Notes under the pieces: model-generated
Told to the model about the DNA's origin: nothing
The model's database searches: none
What the model saw: only the letters and a program-made list of their open reading frames with translations
Position numbers and translations under genes: made by a program
Shown here: piece by piece, positions 44,570 through 55,164 of the stretch
How the letters are laid out: each line of letters begins with the position of its first letter
How positions within the stretch are numbered: the stretch's first letter is position 1
Assembly (NCBI RefSeq): GCF_015594625.1
Contig: NZ_JADNRQ010000014.1
Coordinates: 1-64,000, forward strand
Origin: Desulfallas sp. Bu1-1
Lineage (GTDB): Bacteria; Bacillota; Desulfotomaculia; Desulfotomaculales; Desulfallaceae
DNA length: 64,000 bases
Direction of reading: 5' to 3'

Positions 44570-45565
44570 ATGGGAGTAACGTTTCAGGATTACTATAAAA
44601 TACTTGGTGTTGACAGAAACGCAACGGACAAGGAAATAAAGGCGGCTTATCGCAAGCTGGCCCGCAAGTGGCACCCGGACCTGCACACGGGCAAGGCCAA
44701 GGAAGAGGCCGAAGAAAAGTTCAAGCAGATCAACGAGGCTTACGAGGTGCTGAAGGACCCGGAAAAACGGGCCAAGTACGACCGGCTGGGGGCCAACTGG
44801 CAGGCCGGCCAGGATTTCCGGCCGCCGCCGGATATGGACGGGTTTGAGTTTTACACCAACTTTGACGGTGGCGCCGGTGGCTTCAGCGATTTCTTTGAAC
44901 TGCTGTTCGGCGGATCGTCCCCCTTCGGGCGGGCGGCCCGGGGACGGGCGGCCCACCGCGGCCCGCTGCGGGGCCAGGACGTGGAAAGCGAGCTGGAACT
45001 CACCCTGGAAGAGGCCTACCGCGGCGGGGAAAAAACCCTGCAGCTGTCCACCGGGGAACTCTGCCCGGCGTGCGGCGGCACCGGACACAACGACATGGCC
45101 TTTTGCCCGGCTTGCGGCGGAACCGGGGAAACCACCGCCACCAGGACACTGACGGTCAAGATTCCGCCGGGGGTGCGCGAAGGGAGCCGGATCCGCCTGA
45201 AAGGGCAGGGCGGCGAGGGTCTGAACGGCGGCGCCCGGGGCGATCTGTACCTGAAGGTGCGCCTGTTGCCGCACCCGGTGTTCAAGGTACTGGGTGAGGA
45301 CCTGGAAACCGAAATTACCCTGCGGCCCGAGCAGGCCGTGCTGGGCGACCGGGTGACCGTGCCCACCCTGGACGGCCCGGTGACCATGAAGGTCCCGGCG
45401 GGCACCCGCTCCGGCAAACGACTGCGCCTGCGGGGCAAGGGACTGCCGCGCAGGGACGGCCGGGGCGATGAATACGTGCGGGTAAATATTGACATTCCGG
45501 AACACCTGTCGGCGGAAGAGGAACGGCTTTACCGGCAGCTGGCCGCGCTCAGGAAAGGGGTGTGA
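44570..45565 (+). CDS. DnaJ/CbpA-type co-chaperone with reduced zinc region
   Basis: 331 residues. The J-domain (1-70, with the HPD in KWHPDLH) is followed by a Gly/Phe segment and the two beta-barrel client-binding domains. Between them only two CPACGGTG motifs remain (about 165-185), whereas standard DnaJ has four CxxCxGxG motifs; CbpA has none. It is therefore an intermediate form able to bind at most one zinc. Works with the adjacent DnaK, stimulating its ATPase. Its TGA overlaps the GTG of the next gene. Confidence 0.93.
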   Translation: MGVTFQDYYKILGVDRNATDKEIKAAYRKLARKWHPDLHTGKAKEEAEEKFKQINEAYEVLKDPEKRAKYDRLGANWQAGQDFRPPPDMDGFEFYTNFDGGAGGFSDFFELLFGGSSPFGRAARGRAAHRGPLRGQDVESELELTLEEAYRGGEKTLQLSTGELCPACGGTGHNDMAFCPACGGTGETTATRTLTVKIPPGVREGSRIRLKGQGGEGLNGGARGDLYLKVRLLPHPVFKVLGEDLETEITLRPEQAVLGDRVTVPTLDGPVTMKVPAGTRSGKRLRLRGKGLPRRDGRGDEYVRVNIDIPEHLSAEEERLYRQLAALRKGV

Positions 45566-45867
45566 GGGCGGTGCGAAAATACTACATCCAGCTATATCGC
45601 CATACTCTGTCCGCGGGTGATGAAGACGCCTGGGTGGACGCAGGCGCCCTGGAGATTCACCCTGACCTGGTCCAACAACTGGAGGAATTCGGCATTGTGG
45701 AAATCAGGCGGGGGCTTATCCCGGCCAGCCAGGCGGCGCGGGTCCAAAAAGTGCTGCGCCTGCGCAGGAGCCTGGGGGTCAACCTGCCGGGGGCGGCCAT
45801 TATCCTTGAGTTATTGGAAAGAATTGAACAACTGCAGGATGAAATCGAGCGCTTGAAGAGGAGGTGA
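45562..45867 (+). CDS. cbpM: Chaperone modulator CbpM-like protein
   Basis: 101-residue MerR-like helix-turn-helix protein of the CbpM type: an N-terminal [24 protein letters not shown] part, central [21 protein letters not shown] and a C-terminal coiled-coil helix. CbpM binds the J-domain of CbpA and blocks its action on DnaK, so gene order dnaJ-cbpM-clpB is meaningful. GTG at 45562 overlaps the dnaJ stop (GTGA); a GTG at 45571 is an alternative. Confidence 0.85.
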   Translation: MRAVRKYYIQLYRHTLSAGDEDAWVDAGALEIHPDLVQQLEEFGIVEIRRGLIPASQAARVQKVLRLRRSLGVNLPGAAIILELLERIEQLQDEIERLKRR

Positions 45868-45875
45868 ATTCTGTA

Positions 45876-48476
45876 ATGGATATCAATCGCTATACCCAGA
45901 AGTCCAGGGAAGCCCTGGCCGCGGCCCAGCAACTGGCTGCGGAAAAACATCACCAGGAGGTTACGGGCAAACACCTGCTGGCGGCGCTGCTGGCCCAGGA
46001 GGGAGGCATGGCGCCCCGCTTTCTGGAGCACGCCGGGGTCAACCCCGTGATGCTGACCGGCCAGGTGGAGCAACTGCTGAAAAAAATCCCGTCCGTTACG
46101 GGTTATGAAGGATCGATGTACCTGGGCTCCGGTTTGGCCAGGGCGCTGGCCCGGGCGGAAAAGGAAGCCCGGAATATGAAGGACGACTATGTCAGCGTGG
46201 AGCACCTGCTGCTGGCCCTGTTGGAGGACGGCGAGCCGGAAACCAGGGACACGCTGCGCCGGGCGGGGCTGACCCGTGACGCACTGCTGAACTCCCTGCG
46301 GGCGGTGCGGGGCAACCAGCGGGTCACCGGGGAAAACCCGGAGGACACTTACGAGGCGCTGGAACGCTACGGTCGCGACCTGACCAAGCTGGCCGCCGAG
46401 GGCAAGCTGGACCCGGTGATCGGCCGGGACAATGAAATTCGCCGGGTGATCGAGATTCTTTCCCGGCGCACCAAAAACAACCCGGTGCTTATCGGGGAAC
46501 CCGGAGTGGGTAAAACGGCCATCGTGGAAGGGCTGGCCAGGCGTATCGTGGCCGGCGATGTGCCCGAGGGGCTCAAAGAAAAGCGCATCATCGGCCTGGA
46601 CATGGGCTCGCTGTTGGCCGGAGCCAAGTACCGCGGTGAGTTCGAGGAAAGGCTGAAGGCTGTGCTGAAAGAGGTGCAGCAGTCCCAGGGCCGGATTATC
46701 CTGTTCATTGATGAGTTGCACACCGTGGTGGGCGCGGGCAAGGCCGAAGGGGCCGTGGACGCGGGCAATATTTTGAAGCCCATGCTGGCCCGGGGGGAAC
46801 TGCGCACCATCGGCGCAACCACCCTGGACGAATACCGCAAGCACGTGGAAAAGGACGCCGCGCTGGAACGGCGCTTCCAGCCGGTGATGGTGAGTCCCCC
46901 GTCGGTGGAAGATACCATCTCCATCCTGCGCGGTCTGAAAGAACGCTACGAGGTGCACCACGGGGTGCGCATCCAGGACAGCGCCCTGGTGGCGGCGGCT
47001 ACCCTGTCCGACCGCTACATTTCCGACCGCTTCCTGCCCGACAAGGCCATCGACCTGATGGACGAGGCTGCGGCCCGGCTGCGCACCGAGATCGACAGCA
47101 TGCCCGCGGAACTGGACGAAATCACCCGGCGGATCATGCAACTGGAAATCGAGGAGGCGGCCCTGGGCAAGGAGAAGGACCAGGCATCCCGGGAGCGGCT
47201 GAAGAAAATCAAGGAACAGCTGGCCGGGTTGCGGAGCGAGGCCGACGCCATGAAGGCCCAGTGGCAGGTGGAGAAGCAGGCCATTTCCCGGGTACGCCAG
47301 ATTAAAAAGGAAATTGAGGAAACCCGCCAGGAAATCGAGCGGGCCGAGCGTGAATACGACCTCAACCGCCTGGCGGAGTTGAAATACGGGCGGCTGAATG
47401 ACCTGGAGCGGCGCCTGAAGGCGGAAGAGGAGCACCTGGCCGGCAAGCAGAAACACGGCATGCTGCTGAAAGAGGAAGTGGACGAAGAAGATGTGGCCAG
47501 GGTGGTCAGCCGCTGGACCGGCATCCCCGTGAGCAAGCTCATGGAGGGGGAAAAGGAGAAGCTGATCCACCTGGACGAAGAACTGCACAAGCGGGTGGTG
47601 GGCCAGGACGAGGCGGTGCGGGCGGTGGCCGACGCGGTGCTGCGCGCCCGGGCGGGTATCAAGGACCCCAACCGGCCCATCGGCAGCTTTATTTTCCTGG
47701 GGCCAACCGGCGTGGGCAAGACCGAGCTGGCCCGGGCGCTGGCCCAGGCGCTGTTCGACGACGAGCGCAACATGACCCGGCTGGACATGTCCGAGTACAT
47801 GGAAAAACATGCCGTGTCCCGGCTGATCGGCGCGCCCCCGGGCTATGTCGGCTACGAGGAAGGAGGCCAGCTCACCGAGGCGGTGCGGCGCAAGCCCTAC
47901 TCGGTGATCCTGCTGGACGAAATTGAAAAGGCCCACCCCGACGTGTTCAATATCCTGCTGCAGCTCCTGGACGACGGGCGGCTGACCGACGGGCACGGGC
48001 GCACGGTGAACTTCCAGAACACCGTGGTGATTATGACCTCCAACCTGGGCAGCCATGAAATCCTGGCCCAGCAGGAGCGGGGCGGCGACTTTGAGCGGAT
48101 GAAAGAAAGCGTGCTGGGCATACTGCGCCAGCACTTCCGCCCCGAGTTTCTCAACCGGGTGGACGAAATCGTGGTGTTCCACGCCTTAAGCCAGGCCCAG
48201 GTGCGACAGATCGCCGGCCTGCTGCTGGAAAGGCTGGCCGGGCGGATTGAGTCCGGAACCGGAATCAGGCTGGAATGGGATGAGGCGGCACTGAATTACC
48301 TGGCGGGCAAAGGCTACGAGCCGGTATACGGCGCCCGGCCGCTGAAGCGCCTTATTCAACAAGAAGTGGAAACGACACTGAGCCGCATGATTATCAAAGG
48401 TGAAATTGCGCCTCGGGAAACCGTGGTGCTCAGCGCCCGGGACGGCAAATTGAGCCTTGCTAAAAAAACGTCTTGA
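45876..48476 (+). CDS. clpB: ATP-dependent disaggregase ClpB
   Basis: 866-residue Hsp100. N-terminal double Clp_N domain (1-150), first AAA+ domain with GEPGVGKT (about 207), the middle coiled-coil domain that distinguishes ClpB from ClpC/ClpA (about 400-525), second AAA+ domain with GPTGVGKT (about 608) and the C-terminal ClpB_D2 lid. No ClpP-docking loop is expected. ATG at 45876 after AGGAGGTG. It works with DnaK/DnaJ of the same operon to dissolve protein aggregates. Last gene; a strong terminator follows. Confidence 0.97.
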   Translation: MDINRYTQKSREALAAAQQLAAEKHHQEVTGKHLLAALLAQEGGMAPRFLEHAGVNPVMLTGQVEQLLKKIPSVTGYEGSMYLGSGLARALARAEKEARNMKDDYVSVEHLLLALLEDGEPETRDTLRRAGLTRDALLNSLRAVRGNQRVTGENPEDTYEALERYGRDLTKLAAEGKLDPVIGRDNEIRRVIEILSRRTKNNPVLIGEPGVGKTAIVEGLARRIVAGDVPEGLKEKRIIGLDMGSLLAGAKYRGEFEERLKAVLKEVQQSQGRIILFIDELHTVVGAGKAEGAVDAGNILKPMLARGELRTIGATTLDEYRKHVEKDAALERRFQPVMVSPPSVEDTISILRGLKERYEVHHGVRIQDSALVAAATLSDRYISDRFLPDKAIDLMDEAAARLRTEIDSMPAELDEITRRIMQLEIEEAALGKEKDQASRERLKKIKEQLAGLRSEADAMKAQWQVEKQAISRVRQIKKEIEETRQEIERAEREYDLNRLAELKYGRLNDLERRLKAEEEHLAGKQKHGMLLKEEVDEEDVARVVSRWTGIPVSKLMEGEKEKLIHLDEELHKRVVGQDEAVRAVADAVLRARAGIKDPNRPIGSFIFLGPTGVGKTELARALAQALFDDERNMTRLDMSEYMEKHAVSRLIGAPPGYVGYEEGGQLTEAVRRKPYSVILLDEIEKAHPDVFNILLQLLDDGRLTDGHGRTVNFQNTVVIMTSNLGSHEILAQQERGGDFERMKESVLGILRQHFRPEFLNRVDEIVVFHALSQAQVRQIAGLLLERLAGRIESGTGIRLEWDEAALNYLAGKGYEPVYGARPLKRLIQQEVETTLSRMIIKGEIAPRETVVLSARDGKLSLAKKTS

Positions 48477-48483
48477 TCCACGG

Positions 48484-48525
48484 TGCGGGAGAGGTTGGCC
48501 AACACTTCTCCCGCATTTTATTATT
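48484..48525 (+). terminator. Terminator of the dnaK-clpB operon
   Basis: TGCGGGAGA ... TCTCCCGCA stem followed by TTTTATTATT, starting 8 bases after the clpB stop. Confidence 0.88.
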
Positions 48526-48539
48526 CTACCGCTTCCTCA

Positions 48540-48620
48540 AAACCCCGTTTTTAAGCAGGGTCAAGAAGCAGGCGTAAAAGCTTTCCGGCCGAAAGCCGGT
48601 GGTTTCAGACCCGGCGGCTG
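48540..48620 (-). other. Nested hairpins, possibly an IS605-like end
   Basis: GGGTC (48559) pairs with GACCC (48608), enclosing GCTTTC-CGGCC-GAAAGC. On the minus strand the context is GTCTGAAACCACCGGCTTTC, again like the right end of IS200/IS605-type elements. No transposase frame is adjacent. It could also be a small structured RNA. Confidence 0.3.
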
Positions 48621-48647
48621 GAAAATAAAAACCCCGGTTTACCGGGG
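48621..48647 (-). terminator. Terminator of the small Cys-rich protein gene
   Basis: CCCCGG-TAAA-CCGGGG stem followed by TTTTTATTTTC on the minus strand, 15 bases past the stop codon at 48662. Confidence 0.88.
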
Positions 48648-48661
48648 CTGTCGCCAGTTGT

Positions 48662-48841
48662 TTACCCGCAACGGTTGCATCTATTTTCAGTGGATTCTCC
48701 CCACTCGTCCGTCAACTGCATTTTACTGACGAAGTCATCGCACGGCCTGCTGGAGGTTTCCACGGTTTGGCCGGTTTTCTGGCATACCGCCGTTTCAATA
48801 CTCTTCCATTGTTTAAAATATAGGCAATCCTTACAAAGCAT
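48662..48841 (-). CDS. 59-residue Cys-rich protein, putative zinc site
   Basis: A small gene of 59 codons. It begins MLCKDCLYFKQW and ends NRCNRCG; cysteines lie at positions 3, 6, 20, 34, 55 and 58, i.e. CxxC at both ends plus two single Cys, suited to bind zinc or an iron-sulfur cluster. AGAGGTG stands 7 bases before the ATG, a -10 TATAAT lies at 48890-48895, and a perfect terminator follows the stop, so it is a free-standing transcription unit. No family recognised. Neighbours are clpB (opposite strand) and the CoA-transferase. Confidence 0.75.
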   Translation of the reverse strand: MLCKDCLYFKQWKSIETAVCQKTGQTVETSSRPCDDFVSKMQLTDEWGESTENRCNRCG

Positions 48842-49055
48842 GATTTTTCACCTCTGCTTTGCCGCTTAAAATATCTGTTTCCCTTAAACATTATAAACAA
48901 AAACATGCTGGTATTCCAGTAAAAGTTTGAAAGGCGTATTGTATACATTAAAGGGGTGTGAAAGCCATGACCCCTTGCCTAATGGCGAAGCGCCAGATAT
49001 AAGTACCGGTTTTTGCAGCGAAATCAAAAGTGAGAATGGTATAGAAGTTGGAGGT

Positions 49056-49096
49056 AAAAAAGAAAGACCCCGAGGTTGCTACGGGGTCAATTTTTG
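49056..49096. terminator. Bidirectional terminator after the CoA-transferase gene
   Basis: GACCCCG-N9-CGGGGTC (49066-49088) with a T-run on both strands (AATTTTT on +, CTTTCTTTTTT on -). It terminates the minus-strand CoA-transferase ending at 49182. The short spacer 48900-49060 shows no convincing gene. Confidence 0.8.
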
Positions 49097-49181
49097 TGAG
49101 GAGGCATACAATATTGTATGTCACAAATCGATAATAGCATGAGAGTTTCCGGTTGATCAATGAAAAAAATATACCAAAAAG

Positions 49182-50540
49182 TTATCCGGCCATTTGCTCC
49201 ATGGTCGGCTTTTTATTGGTCCTGGTCCAGATATTCATTTTGGCGGCCTCCCGGATCAATTCCTCGCGGAAATCGGGGTGGGCCAGTTCCACCAGCGCTT
49301 CGGCCCTTTCCCAGGTGGACTTGCACTTCATGTTGGCTATCCCGTATTCGGTTACCAGGTACATCACCATGGCGCGGGGCGTGGTCACCATGGTGCCCGG
49401 GCTGAGGGTGGGTTTGATGCGCGAGTGGATGACCCCGTTCTTGTCGGTATAGGTGGAAGGCAGACACAGGAAAGCCTTGCCGCCCCGGGACAGGTACGCC
49501 CCCTCGACGAAGTCCACCTGCCCGCCGGTGCCGCTGACCTGGCGCGTTCCGCTTGACTCGGCGGCCACCTGGCCGAAGAGATCCACCTCCATGGCGCCGT
49601 TGATGGATACAACTTTATCATTTTGGGCAATAATGTGCGGGTAATTGGTGTAATCCACCGAATATGAAGCGACGGCGGGGTTATTGTCCAGAAATTCGTA
49701 TAGCCTTTTGCTGCCCAGGGCGAAGGTGAACACCATTTTCCCCCGGTCGATGTTTTTGCGCTTTCCGGTCAGCTTGCCCGCTTCCCACATGTCCAGGTAG
49801 GCGTCGCACAGCATTTCGGTGTGGGCGCCCAGGTCCTTCAGGTCGGACTGGGCGATCAGTTTGCCCAGGGCGTTGGGCATACCGCCGATGCCCAGCTGGA
49901 TGCATGCCCCGTCCTCCAATTCATTCATCACCAGCGAGGCGATTTTTTGGTCCACCCCGGTGATGGGAATTTCGGGAATGGGCGGTACGTTCCAGTCGGC
50001 TTCCACGATCATGTCCACTTCCGAGATATGGACGCATTCGTTGTTTCCACCCGGTACCCGGGGCAGCTTGGGATTAACTTCGACAATCACTTTTTTCGCT
50101 ATATTCAACACCGCCCTGGTAAAGGTGTTGGACAGCCCGAAGTTGAAATAGCCATGCTCGTCCATGGGCGAAACGGCGATCATAGCCACATCGCAGCGGG
50201 TGTAATTGACGTAACTGGGGCATTCCCGGAATAAAATGGGGATGTAGTAACATAACCCGTAATCGTGCACCCGCCGGTCAATCAACGTAAAGTGGCCGCT
50301 GTTGAAAATGAAGCTTTCCTTTTGCGGGTCGGCCAGTACCACCATGGGCGGCCCGTAAACCCTGGCTGCGGAGCGGATATAAACATTCTCCAGTTCACCC
50401 TTCCGCTTGGCCAGTGCTTTATCCAGTTCCACCACTTCGTTGGCGAAAGTGCCGTAATCCACCAAATCCCCCGATTTAATTATTTTTACGGCCTCGTCCG
50501 CCGAACAAAGCTTGGCCTTGTATTCATCAATATATCGCAT
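49182..50540 (-). CDS. 4-hydroxybutyrate/butyrate-type CoA-transferase
   Basis: 452-residue class I CoA-transferase of the acetyl-CoA hydrolase/4-hydroxybutyrate CoA-transferase family (Cat2/AbfT-like). Motifs: LGIGGMPNALG (about 220), the catalytic glutamate in SINGAMEVDLFGQ (about 316), SGTGGQVDFVEGAYLSRGGK (about 335) and TEYGIANMKCKS (about 410). It moves CoA between acyl-CoA and a free acid such as acetate, a fermentative step. ATG 50540 follows GGGGAGGGG. A sigma-54 promoter and likely enhancer repeats lie upstream, and a sigma-54 activator gene comes next. Confidence 0.92.
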   Translation of the reverse strand: MRYIDEYKAKLCSADEAVKIIKSGDLVDYGTFANEVVELDKALAKRKGELENVYIRSAARVYGPPMVVLADPQKESFIFNSGHFTLIDRRVHDYGLCYYIPILFRECPSYVNYTRCDVAMIAVSPMDEHGYFNFGLSNTFTRAVLNIAKKVIVEVNPKLPRVPGGNNECVHISEVDMIVEADWNVPPIPEIPITGVDQKIASLVMNELEDGACIQLGIGGMPNALGKLIAQSDLKDLGAHTEMLCDAYLDMWEAGKLTGKRKNIDRGKMVFTFALGSKRLYEFLDNNPAVASYSVDYTNYPHIIAQNDKVVSINGAMEVDLFGQVAAESSGTRQVSGTGGQVDFVEGAYLSRGGKAFLCLPSTYTDKNGVIHSRIKPTLSPGTMVTTPRAMVMYLVTEYGIANMKCKSTWERAEALVELAHPDFREELIREAAKMNIWTRTNKKPTMEQMAG

Positions 50541-50581
50541 GATTACCCCTCCCCAGGTAAATCGTTTTGATATATTCTAAA

Positions 50582-50597
50582 AGCAAAAATAGTACCA
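50582..50597 (-). promoter_or_regulatory. Sigma-54 (-24/-12) promoter
   Basis: Minus-strand TGGTACTATTTTTGCT fits TGGCAC-N5-TTGCW, with GG and GC exactly 10 bases apart. It lies about 42 bases before the CoA-transferase ATG. Confidence 0.8.
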
Positions 50598-50673
50598 GGA
50601 TTAAAAAAAAACTCGAAATTTCGGGTAATTCTAATGCTTAGAAAATTGAAAATTATACTGTCAATGCCTTTTT

Positions 50674-50751
50674 GTGTCCCGGTTTTGCGACACCGGGGGA
50701 AGGTTTTCATAACCAGTCCGGGGAGGGAAGATGGGTGTCGCAGGTGTCGCA
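50674..50751 (-). promoter_or_regulatory. Putative enhancer repeats for the sigma-54 activator
   Basis: Two tandem 9-mers GGTGTCGCA (50734-50742 and 50743-50751) and an inverted pair GTGTC-N10-GACAC (50674-50693, with TGCGACACC). They lie 80-155 bases upstream of the -24/-12 element, the usual distance for activator binding sites. Confidence 0.65.
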
Positions 50752-50786
50752 TTAAAGCTACACGGGTGAAAATATAATCGCAAAAT

Positions 50787-52175
<1,389 letters not shown>

Positions 52176-52245
52176 AACCTCGCCCCCCTTGCATTAACCT
52201 TTCGACATTGTCCGGTAAAGTCCTGCGCCGGGGCGGGCGCGCCGG

Positions 52246-52490
52246 TTATTTGTTGCGCTGCAACAGCACCCCGATCATCACCAGGGCGCCGCCCAGCAGC
52301 TGCCGGCCGCTCAGCGTTTCCTGCAGCAACCAGAATCCCAGCAGCGCGGTGGCTACGGGTTCAAAGGTGCTGATGATGGCGGTGCGCGACGCGCCGATTG
52401 CTCAGGCTGACCGTGGCCACAAGTACCAGTAGAATTCCCACTGCATCTCCGGCTGCTGCTTTTTTTCCGGTTTCACCGAGCTGGACATTG
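52246..52490 (-). pseudogene. EamA/DMT transporter with internal deletion
   Basis: The end is clear: ASRTAIISTFEPVATALLGFW, then LLQETLSGRQLLGGALVMIG and stop, the last two helices of an EamA permease. It is joined to a start-like piece (AVGILLVLVATVSLS) through a frame change near 52400. About 200 residues are missing, so it cannot function. Confidence 0.7.
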
Positions 52491-52611
52491 ATTACCTCCA
52501 CGCAAATGGTTTATAGTTAAAGAGACGAAAAAATAATTGAAAAACTTATCATGCCGGTCGTATTTTTTTTCAATACGGCTAAAACCCCGAATTGCAAGGA
52601 GGTCTCGGAAG

Positions 52612-52962
52612 ATGAAAAGTTATCCCTCGGAAAAAAACGCCATGGGCACCATCAGGTACAATGAGGATGTGATCAAAGCCATGGTCGGCATGGCCCTGAA
52701 CGAAATAGAGGGAGTGGCCGGCATGGAAGGTCGCGGGACGGGTAATATCCTCGGTCGCAAATACCTATCTCACGTAAATAAAATTGCCGTGGAGGAAAAA
52801 AGGGTTTCCTTGGACCTGTCCATTGTGGTTAAATACGGGCTGCCCCTGCGGGACGTCGCGCGGCAGGTTCAGCAAAAGGTGAAGGAAATCATCGAATCAA
52901 TGACCGACCTGGAAGTGGGAGCCGTCAACATTACCGTGTCCGGTTTGGATTTTAACGAGTAG
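52612..52962 (+). CDS. Asp23/Gls24 family envelope stress protein
   Basis: 116 residues. MGTIRYNEDVIKAMVGMALNEIEGVAGM and the closing DLEVGAVNITVSGLDF are typical of the Asp23/Gls24/YloU family (DUF322), small proteins that associate with the inner face of the membrane and with envelope stress. ATG at 52612 follows AAGGAGG. Stands alone, with a strong terminator 85 bases downstream. Confidence 0.93.
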   Translation: MKSYPSEKNAMGTIRYNEDVIKAMVGMALNEIEGVAGMEGRGTGNILGRKYLSHVNKIAVEEKRVSLDLSIVVKYGLPLRDVARQVQQKVKEIIESMTDLEVGAVNITVSGLDFNE

Positions 52963-53046
52963 CCCGCCCGGTTGGAGCATGGTGTCTTCGCATAAAAAGA
53001 TTGACCACCGGCCGTCCGGCACGTCATGGCACCGGAGCGGTTTAAA

Positions 53047-53102
53047 AAACCATGGAGACGGGGTTCCGTAAAAAGGAACCCGCTTCATGGTTTTTGTTTT
53101 TT
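53047..53102 (+). terminator. Terminator of the Asp23 gene
   Basis: Two-part stem: AAACCATG pairs with CATGGTTT and GGGTTCC with GGAACCC, followed by TTTGTTTTTT. Confidence 0.88.
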
Positions 53103-53301
53103 AGCCGCACAAATAAATGTGAAAGGCGGAAAATTTGGCAAAAACAGGGGCATAAATGGCATCAATTGAATCAGAACAAATGTTTGGGAATTTGCACCCG
53201 GCTGGATTTGGGGGTAAATTGATACTTACCACGCACCAACGGTTGTCACCGTGCTGGATATGCTTACGAAAAGTGTCGAAAATTGCTTGGAGGTGATTAA
53301 T

Positions 53302-53535
53302 TTGGAACATATCGGTAGTGTAGTGACCAGGGCCAGGCGGCGGAAAAAATGGAGCCAGCGCAAATTATCCCAGGTTACAGGGTTATCCAGGTCATATATT
53401 AACGACATTGAGCGGGGGCGCTGTACGGGTACCACCAGGACCTGGGTGGCGCTGGCCCGCGCCCTGGGTTTTTCCCTGGATGAGATTTTTCTGGGTGAGT
53501 GGCAACAACGGGAGCGCAGCCGGGAAGCCAGATAA
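53302..53535 (+). CDS. Small XRE-family regulator
   Basis: 77-residue Cro/C1-type helix-turn-helix protein (WSQRKLSQVTGLSRSYINDIERGR, key S-Q-x-x-L and S-x-x-Y-I-x-x-I-E), with no further domain. The TTG at 53302 follows GGAGGTG at 6 bases; an upstream extension to 53251 has no ribosome site. It lies 260 bases before the DUF1659 cluster and may regulate it, but it has no visible operator partner. Confidence 0.85.
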   Translation: MEHIGSVVTRARRRKKWSQRKLSQVTGLSRSYINDIERGRCTGTTRTWVALARALGFSLDEIFLGEWQQRERSREAR

Positions 53536-53665
53536 TTGCCCCGTGACGGGAGCATTACCGGGAAGTGAAGACGCCGCATGATAAACCGTGGCCTTGTGCC
53601 GCGGTTTATTCATGTCTGTCCAACAAAAAGCGGACGTTGATTCCGTATTATGGAATATATTTTGC

Positions 53666-53694
53666 TTGACCGAACGTATGTTTGGCATTAAAAT
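53666..53694 (+). promoter_or_regulatory. Promoter of the DUF1659-DUF2922-YvrJ-amidase cluster
   Basis: -35 TTGACC (53666-53671), 17-base spacer, -10 TAAAAT (53689-53694), about 105 bases before the first start codon. An ATAAACCG/CGGTTTAT hairpin (53580-53609) separates it from the XRE gene. Confidence 0.65.
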
Positions 53695-53799
53695 AGTCTT
53701 GACCGGTTGAGATAAAGGCCACCCGGTTCCCGCCGGCCGCCCGTTAAACCGGTCCGGGCGTGCCGGGACAGGCAACCGGGGGAAAAGGAGGGAAGAACA

Positions 53800-54027
53800 G
53801 TGGCGGTTAATCGAGTTCCGACGGGTACTGTGTTGCGGCTGCAGTTTCAAACGGGGGTGGACGCCGGTGGCGACCCGGTTTATCGCAACAAGAACTTGAA
53901 CAATGTGAAGCCCCAGGCGCTGGAACAGGACTTGTACAACGTGGCCCAAGCCCTGGCCCAGTTGCAGCAACACCCGCTGGTGGCGGTGCTGCGCATCGAC
54001 AGCGCCAGGCTGGAAGAAACCGTTTAA
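53800..54027 (+). CDS. DUF1659 family protein
   Basis: 75 residues; LRLQFQTGVDAGGDPVYRNKNLNNVKP is the DUF1659 signature. GTG start after AAAGGAGGGAAG. In Firmicutes, DUF1659 and DUF2922 proteins are encoded side by side, as here; they share a small beta-rich fold and are of unknown function. Confidence 0.9.
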   Translation: MAVNRVPTGTVLRLQFQTGVDAGGDPVYRNKNLNNVKPQALEQDLYNVAQALAQLQQHPLVAVLRIDSARLEETV

Positions 54028-54071
54028 TTTATCACCAGTTAAATAAATAACCGGATAAAGGAGGTTGAAAC

Positions 54072-54305
54072 ATGACTGATACCACCAAAACCCTGCGCAT
54101 GGTTTTTAGAAACCAGGCGGGTTCCAGCTACACCCTGAGCCTGGACGACCCAAGGGACACGCTCACCAGCGCCGAAATCGAGGCGGTCATGGATCAGATT
54201 ATCGCTGCCAATATCCTGACCACCTCCGGCGGCGACCTGGTCAGCAAGTACGACGTCAAGATTATCGACCGGACCGTCAATGACTTGTACGACCCGGCGC
54301 AGTAA
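54072..54305 (+). CDS. DUF2922 family protein
   Basis: 77 residues. KTLRMVFRNQAGSSYTLSLDDPRDTLTSAEIEAVMDQII matches DUF2922, partner of DUF1659. ATG after AAGGAGG. A hairpin with arms TACGGGGGAG/CTCCCCCGTA and a GCAA tetraloop (54315-54338) follows; lacking a T-run, it probably tunes transcript levels between this gene and yvrJ. Confidence 0.9.
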   Translation: MTDTTKTLRMVFRNQAGSSYTLSLDDPRDTLTSAEIEAVMDQIIAANILTTSGGDLVSKYDVKIIDRTVNDLYDPAQ

Positions 54306-54359
54306 AAGAAAAAATACGGGGGAGGCAACTCCCCCGTAATCCATCAAAAGGGGGATGTT

Positions 54360-54512
54360 ATGGAACAAATACTGGAACTGGTGGCCAATACCGGCTTTCC
54401 CATTGTTGTGGCGGCTTACCTGCTGGTGCGGATTGAAAGCCGGCTGGACAATCTGTCCGTCAGCATCGGGGAACTGGCCCGGGCGGTAAGTGAAATGCGG
54501 GAGGAAATTTGA
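54360..54512 (+). CDS. YvrJ family mini-protein
   Basis: 50 residues: MEQILELVANTGFPIVVAAY, then LLVRIESRLDNLSVSIGEL. A short membrane helix plus amphipathic tail, the YvrJ family pattern, often found next to DUF2922 genes. AAAGGGGG precedes the ATG. The following amidase gene starts 1 base after the stop. The N-terminal helix and tail also resemble a bacteriocin/holin-like helper (BhlA), which would suit the adjacent amidase. Confidence 0.85.
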   Translation: MEQILELVANTGFPIVVAAYLLVRIESRLDNLSVSIGELARAVSEMREEI

Positions 54513-54513
54513 C

Positions 54514-55146
54514 ATGGGCGGGCGCAGTTATATTATCGTGCACCATACCGGGGCGGAGGAGAGGGACGCCGGGCAGGTGCGCCGGTATCACCTTTCCCTG
54601 GGCTGGCGGGACGTGGGGTATAATTTCATCATCGAGCGGGAAGGGCGGGTGGTGGAAGGGCGCCCGCTGGACGTGCCCGGCGCGCACTGCCGGGCGGGGG
54701 ACATGAACAGGCGGAGCATCGGGGTGGCCCTGATCGGTGACCTGGACTGCCGCCCGCCTACATGGATGCAGGCGGAAGCCCTGGCGGCCCTGTTGCGAGA
54801 GCTCATGGCAAAGCACCGCATCCCGCCCGCCCGGGTGCTGGGCCACCGGGAAGTGGCCGGCGCCGCCACCGCCTGCCCCGGGCGATTCCTGGACCCGGCG
54901 GCGCTGCGTCGCATCCTGGATGGCCCGGCGGCGCCGGAACCGGCTGCCGTCATGGTGACGGTACCACGGGCCGGTGATACGGCTCCGCCGGAGCCTGACG
55001 CCGGGGCCCTCTGGCGGGTGCAGGCCGGCGCTTTCCGGAGCAGGGAGGCCGCCGAGCGGCAGGCGCGAAAACTGCGCGGCCTGGGCATCGACGCGCTGGT
55101 GGTGTCGCCGGTTACCCCGGGGCGTGGGGCGGAAGAGATTCGATAA
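54514..55146 (+). CDS. N-acetylmuramoyl-L-alanine amidase with SPOR domain
   Basis: 210 residues. Amidase_2 zinc hydrolase (1-140): HHTGAEERDAGQVRRYHLSLGW with the first zinc His, GAHCRAGDMN, and HREVAGAATACPG with the last zinc ligands (His, Cys). A Pro-rich linker leads to a C-terminal SPOR-like repeat (WRVQAGAFRSREAAERQARKL) that binds denuded peptidoglycan. No signal peptide is visible, so export may need the preceding YvrJ protein or another route. ATG at 54514 after GGGAGG. Ends the cluster. Confidence 0.93.
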   Translation: MGGRSYIIVHHTGAEERDAGQVRRYHLSLGWRDVGYNFIIEREGRVVEGRPLDVPGAHCRAGDMNRRSIGVALIGDLDCRPPTWMQAEALAALLRELMAKHRIPPARVLGHREVAGAATACPGRFLDPAALRRILDGPAAPEPAAVMVTVPRAGDTAPPEPDAGALWRVQAGAFRSREAAERQARKLRGLGIDALVVSPVTPGRGAEEIR

Positions 55147-55164
55147 CCGGCTTTATAAGTAATA

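Noticed and set aside
48967-49002. An 11-codon frame (MTPCLMAKRQI) after AAAGGGG
   Set aside because: Too short, no conservation can be judged, and a GGCGAAGCGCC hairpin inside suggests non-coding sequence.
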